Assembly (NCBI GenBank): GCA_027575765.1
Contig: JANBPT010000420.1
Location: 1 to 36,869, forward strand
DNA: 36,869 bases
Source: Tieghemiomyces parasiticus
Lineage: Eukaryota; Kickxellomycota; Dimargaritomycetes; Dimargaritales; Dimargaritaceae
Direction of reading: 5' to 3'
The position numbers and the translations under genes are program-made. Positions 34,351-36,869 of this stretch are shown one piece after another. Each line of letters begins with the position of its first letter. The stretch's first letter is position 1. The notes beneath the pieces are model-generated. The model searched no databases, was not told the origin of the DNA, and saw only the letters and a list, made by a program, of their open reading frames with translations.

Positions 34351-35466
34351 CTAGGCCATTGGGTCAGCTTCCTTGGGTCCATCGATAAACTCACTGGCCT
34401 CATCAAAAAATCGCCCGACCCGTTCCATTATTTCCTCCCATAATCTCTCCATGTGTGAGTCAAAACCCTCCGCTAGTCGCCTACCTTTCTCTTTCACCTG
34501 GTCGATTGTCTTTTTCACCTCTCTAGCTTCCTTGGTCGCCTGGTCATAAGCATTCCGCGCAGCTACAGCTACACCACACGCGTTCTTGATACTTGAAATT
34601 TCTGTTTAACACTTCCTGATTACCTCTGCAACCTCCTCACAATCCTTATCTACTTGTTCGGCCTTTTGGATAAGAACCTTACCATCCCTGACGAATTCCA
34701 TGGCCTTCAGGTATAAACCCTTGTCCACCTGGCTAACTTCCCCGGTGGTTTGGTTAGCTTCCTTGGCCGTCCCAATAAATTTCACTGCTGCGCCGGCAAC
34801 ATCGTCGCCCTCCTCAATAAGTGACTTGATCTCATTGACAAACTCCTTGGTTAGGCTGATGACCTCGGCCTCTTGGACGTATTCCTAGCCATTGCGCTGG
34901 TTCGACGGTTCGGCATTATGCTCGAGGTCATCCTGAAACGGGGTCAATTCCTGAGAGCCGGTCATCTGGAGGTTGTGGAGTAGGGTACAAAGTAGAGGAT
35001 GGAAGGTGCCGGTTAGTCCGGAGATATCAGGCATGTCTTTCAACCGTCTTGTTTGGCTTCCGTGGGAGCTACCACCTAGTGGGATAAAAATCGGGCTACT
35101 GATATCAACTGAACCTGCGGCACGGAGGGAAGAGGCATGCTTCTAGTCACCCTGATCAATGGGGAAGCAACAAGCACTGGTATAGCTTACTCTTTCCGGA
35201 GCTTTAACTTGATCATATTCCGACGGAACGAGTCCACGTCCGACCAGGATTTGGTTATACTGGGGCTGTTTGAGCATCGGGTTATGTTTGCCAATTTCAT
35301 TAGGCAACCCCTTGGTACTCGACGGCACCCCGTTGTTGACTTGGCCTGCAGCGCGGGATTGCTGCACCACCAGGGCTCCGAAGGCGAAGAAAAGGGCCGA
35401 CTTCGTGATGATGTTACGGGCTGGTGTGGTGGGTAGATTGGAAACCAAAAAATCCTACCGAGACAT
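34351..35466 (-). pseudogene. Interrupted 372-codon frame for a secreted-type coiled-coil protein
   Basis: From ATG at 35466 a single frame reaches TAG at 34351. It has four earlier stops: TAG 35455-35457 (codon 4), TAG 35143-35145, TAG 34885-34887 and TAA 34606-34608. No TGA occurs. Between the stops the sequence is clearly protein-like. It has an N-terminal hydrophobic segment (ALFFAFGALVV, then QQSRA) like a signal peptide and a polar middle. The last 180 codons are rich in Glu/Lys/Ala with heptad spacing (TKEFVNEIKSLIEE, ATKEAREVKKTIDQVKEKG), expected to form a long coiled coil. No homologue is known to me. It is most simply a gene disabled by nonsense changes at former CAR codons. Small in-frame introns could remove some stops; one 36-nt candidate is 35150-35115, GTGACT to GCCGCAG. 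Confidence 0.6.
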
Positions 35467-36869
35467 TATAGTTGCAGAGGGGTGGGTGTCAAACGAGAGG
35501 TACGACGGGCAAGCAGATTTGACTGATGCGGTTGGCGATGGGTGGGGGACTCAACTGGGATACCGGTCCATCGAAGGGACCAGGGGAGGGAATGCATTGA
35601 TAAGGGCGAGGTAGTGTCGAGGACGTCGACTGGCCGATAGGGTCGGGTTGAATGGTTGGTCGGCTGCCGCCGCTTGTGCTCCCCTGCCGTCCGCTTGGTG
35701 GGTCCCGTTTCGCTTGTGCACCAAGGGCGTCATTCGTCCAACCTTTCGAATATATTGCCTTCTCTTTCCGCCTTGCATGGTTTTAGTGACCAGTATGGAC
35801 TATGTTCGAAGGGCCTCGGGCTGACGAGTCTAGTGGGAGAAGGCTTTACCACCGTGGGGCCAGGCCCGTACGCGATCCATTGGGATGGCCGGGGCCCCAA
35901 GGGAAGCGGTCGCACGACGGATAGTTCTTTATGGAAGGCCCGACTCCAATCGGCACTACGGAAGGACCCTTTGTTTCACAACTGCGGGCCAGTGCAGTCC
36001 GATGCTGTGCACCGGGCCCTGTGGCCTTTCTCCGTTTGCGCATTGCATTGTATTGATCCGAGATGAAGGTACGGGCTGATGACGAGCGTAAGATATCAAA
36101 TCGCCCGTACTTCCCTAACGCTTCTCCTTTTTTTGCCTCTTTTGGGCTCGTTTTCTCTTTCCGGTCATACCCGGCCGACCAGTTGTACTGGTTCCTTGCC
36201 ACTATGTATCAAGGACATTTCACTAAAATTAGCATGGGGGCAATAAAGGACCCAATGCCAAGGAGTCTGGGAACGAAAGGGTGGAGGGAAATGGACAGCG
36301 AAAAGGGAATAAAGGAGCAAGAAGACAAAGTAGTAGAGTATAAGGTAACGGAATAAAGGGCGTTGAGAGTTTCCGGTTCCCGCTTCGGCAGGGTCGGCAT
36401 CGTTCTAACCTCTATACCTTGTGAAGAAGGGCGGGAACGGTAGGCGGGATTATGGGCGCCACTCCGCGGTTATCATCTCAAAGGCGTGCCGGCTTTCCCT
36501 GTCACCATTGAGAGGCGTCTATGTGGAAAAGCAAGCCATCGGCTGTTCGGTATACGCTGGTAAAAATCGTTATGGGCGATAGAACAGAGAGTTACATGGC
36601 CAGAAAACTGTGCCGGCGGGGGGCTGGGGTGGATGTCCGCAAGCCTGATATAACGGGTTCGGTGACCCTGGACCCACCCTACGGGATTGGATACCGCCAG
36701 CCGAACCACAGCCCCCAGACTGCCACACCCTCGTCACTGGTGGAACTACGTACCACATGGCGAGCTACTGCGTAACCACCAGCCCCAGTGCACAGCCGCA
36801 CAGTGCACAACACAGCAGACGCGACAAGAGGGATAGGCGTTCAGGCTTCCCCCCGTACGTGCTGGCCAT
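35467..36869. other. Terminal stretch, no firm gene
   Basis: Several overlapping frames of 60-136 codons lie on both strands. The most plausible is a plus-strand ATG frame at 36521-36775 (84 codons). A plus-strand frame at 35656-36066 is open but lacks an ATG. No domain, signal peptide or splice context supports any of them. Confidence 0.4.

Noticed and set aside
1..36869. tRNA, rRNA and CRISPR arrays
   Set aside because: I scanned by eye for T-loop-like GGTTCGA blocks, rRNA core sequences and regularly spaced direct repeats and found nothing convincing; a covariance-model search would be decisive.

Overview
The window looks like nuclear DNA of a filamentous or early-diverging fungus. The clearest evidence is a Pfa4-type DHHC palmitoyltransferase (23481-25114, +) and a DNAJC11/DUF3395-type J-domain protein (about 11595-14608, -). 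Both are split by short introns with GT...AG ends. Genes are far apart, TATA-like boxes and AATAAA signals are visible, and solo LTRs occur between genes. There is no bacterial operon structure or ribosome-binding-site pattern. A zoopagomycete-like lineage is only my guess; the sequence alone does not fix the taxon.

Layout. 1-3.7 kb is AT-richer, G/T-skewed DNA without a convincing gene. 3.7-7.8 kb (-) holds a very large, low-complexity, Q/S/P-rich, probably nuclear protein. 8-11.6 kb is mostly non-coding, with one doubtful interrupted secreted-type frame (8960-9802) and a 790-bp palindrome made of two head-to-head LTRs (10156-10945). 11.6-14.6 kb (-) is the DNAJC11-like gene. 16.3-17.3 kb (+) and 19.3-20.7 kb (-) are two orphan genes for secreted, helix-rich proteins. 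20.7-23.2 kb has no convincing gene. 23.5-25.1 kb (+) is PFA4. 26.0-28.5 kb carries two solo LTRs on either side of a 100-aa secreted protein gene (27425-27727, +). 29.0-30.2 kb (-) and 32.8-33.9 kb (-) are two more orphan helix-rich genes whose reading frames contain stop codons that either lie in short introns or mark decay. 34.35-35.47 kb (-) is a 372-codon frame with an N-terminal hydrophobic segment and a long coiled coil, crossed by four in-frame UAR codons. 35.5-36.9 kb is unassigned.

How it fits together. The two housekeeping genes (mitochondrial membrane organisation and ER protein palmitoylation) are unrelated in function. The remainder reads as a gene-poor, repeat-bearing stretch enriched in lineage-specific secreted or helical orphans, several apparently decaying. 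That resembles the effector-type accessory compartments known from host-associated fungi, but the role is inference. All splice models were built by hand from splice consensus and phase and have not been tested against transcripts.
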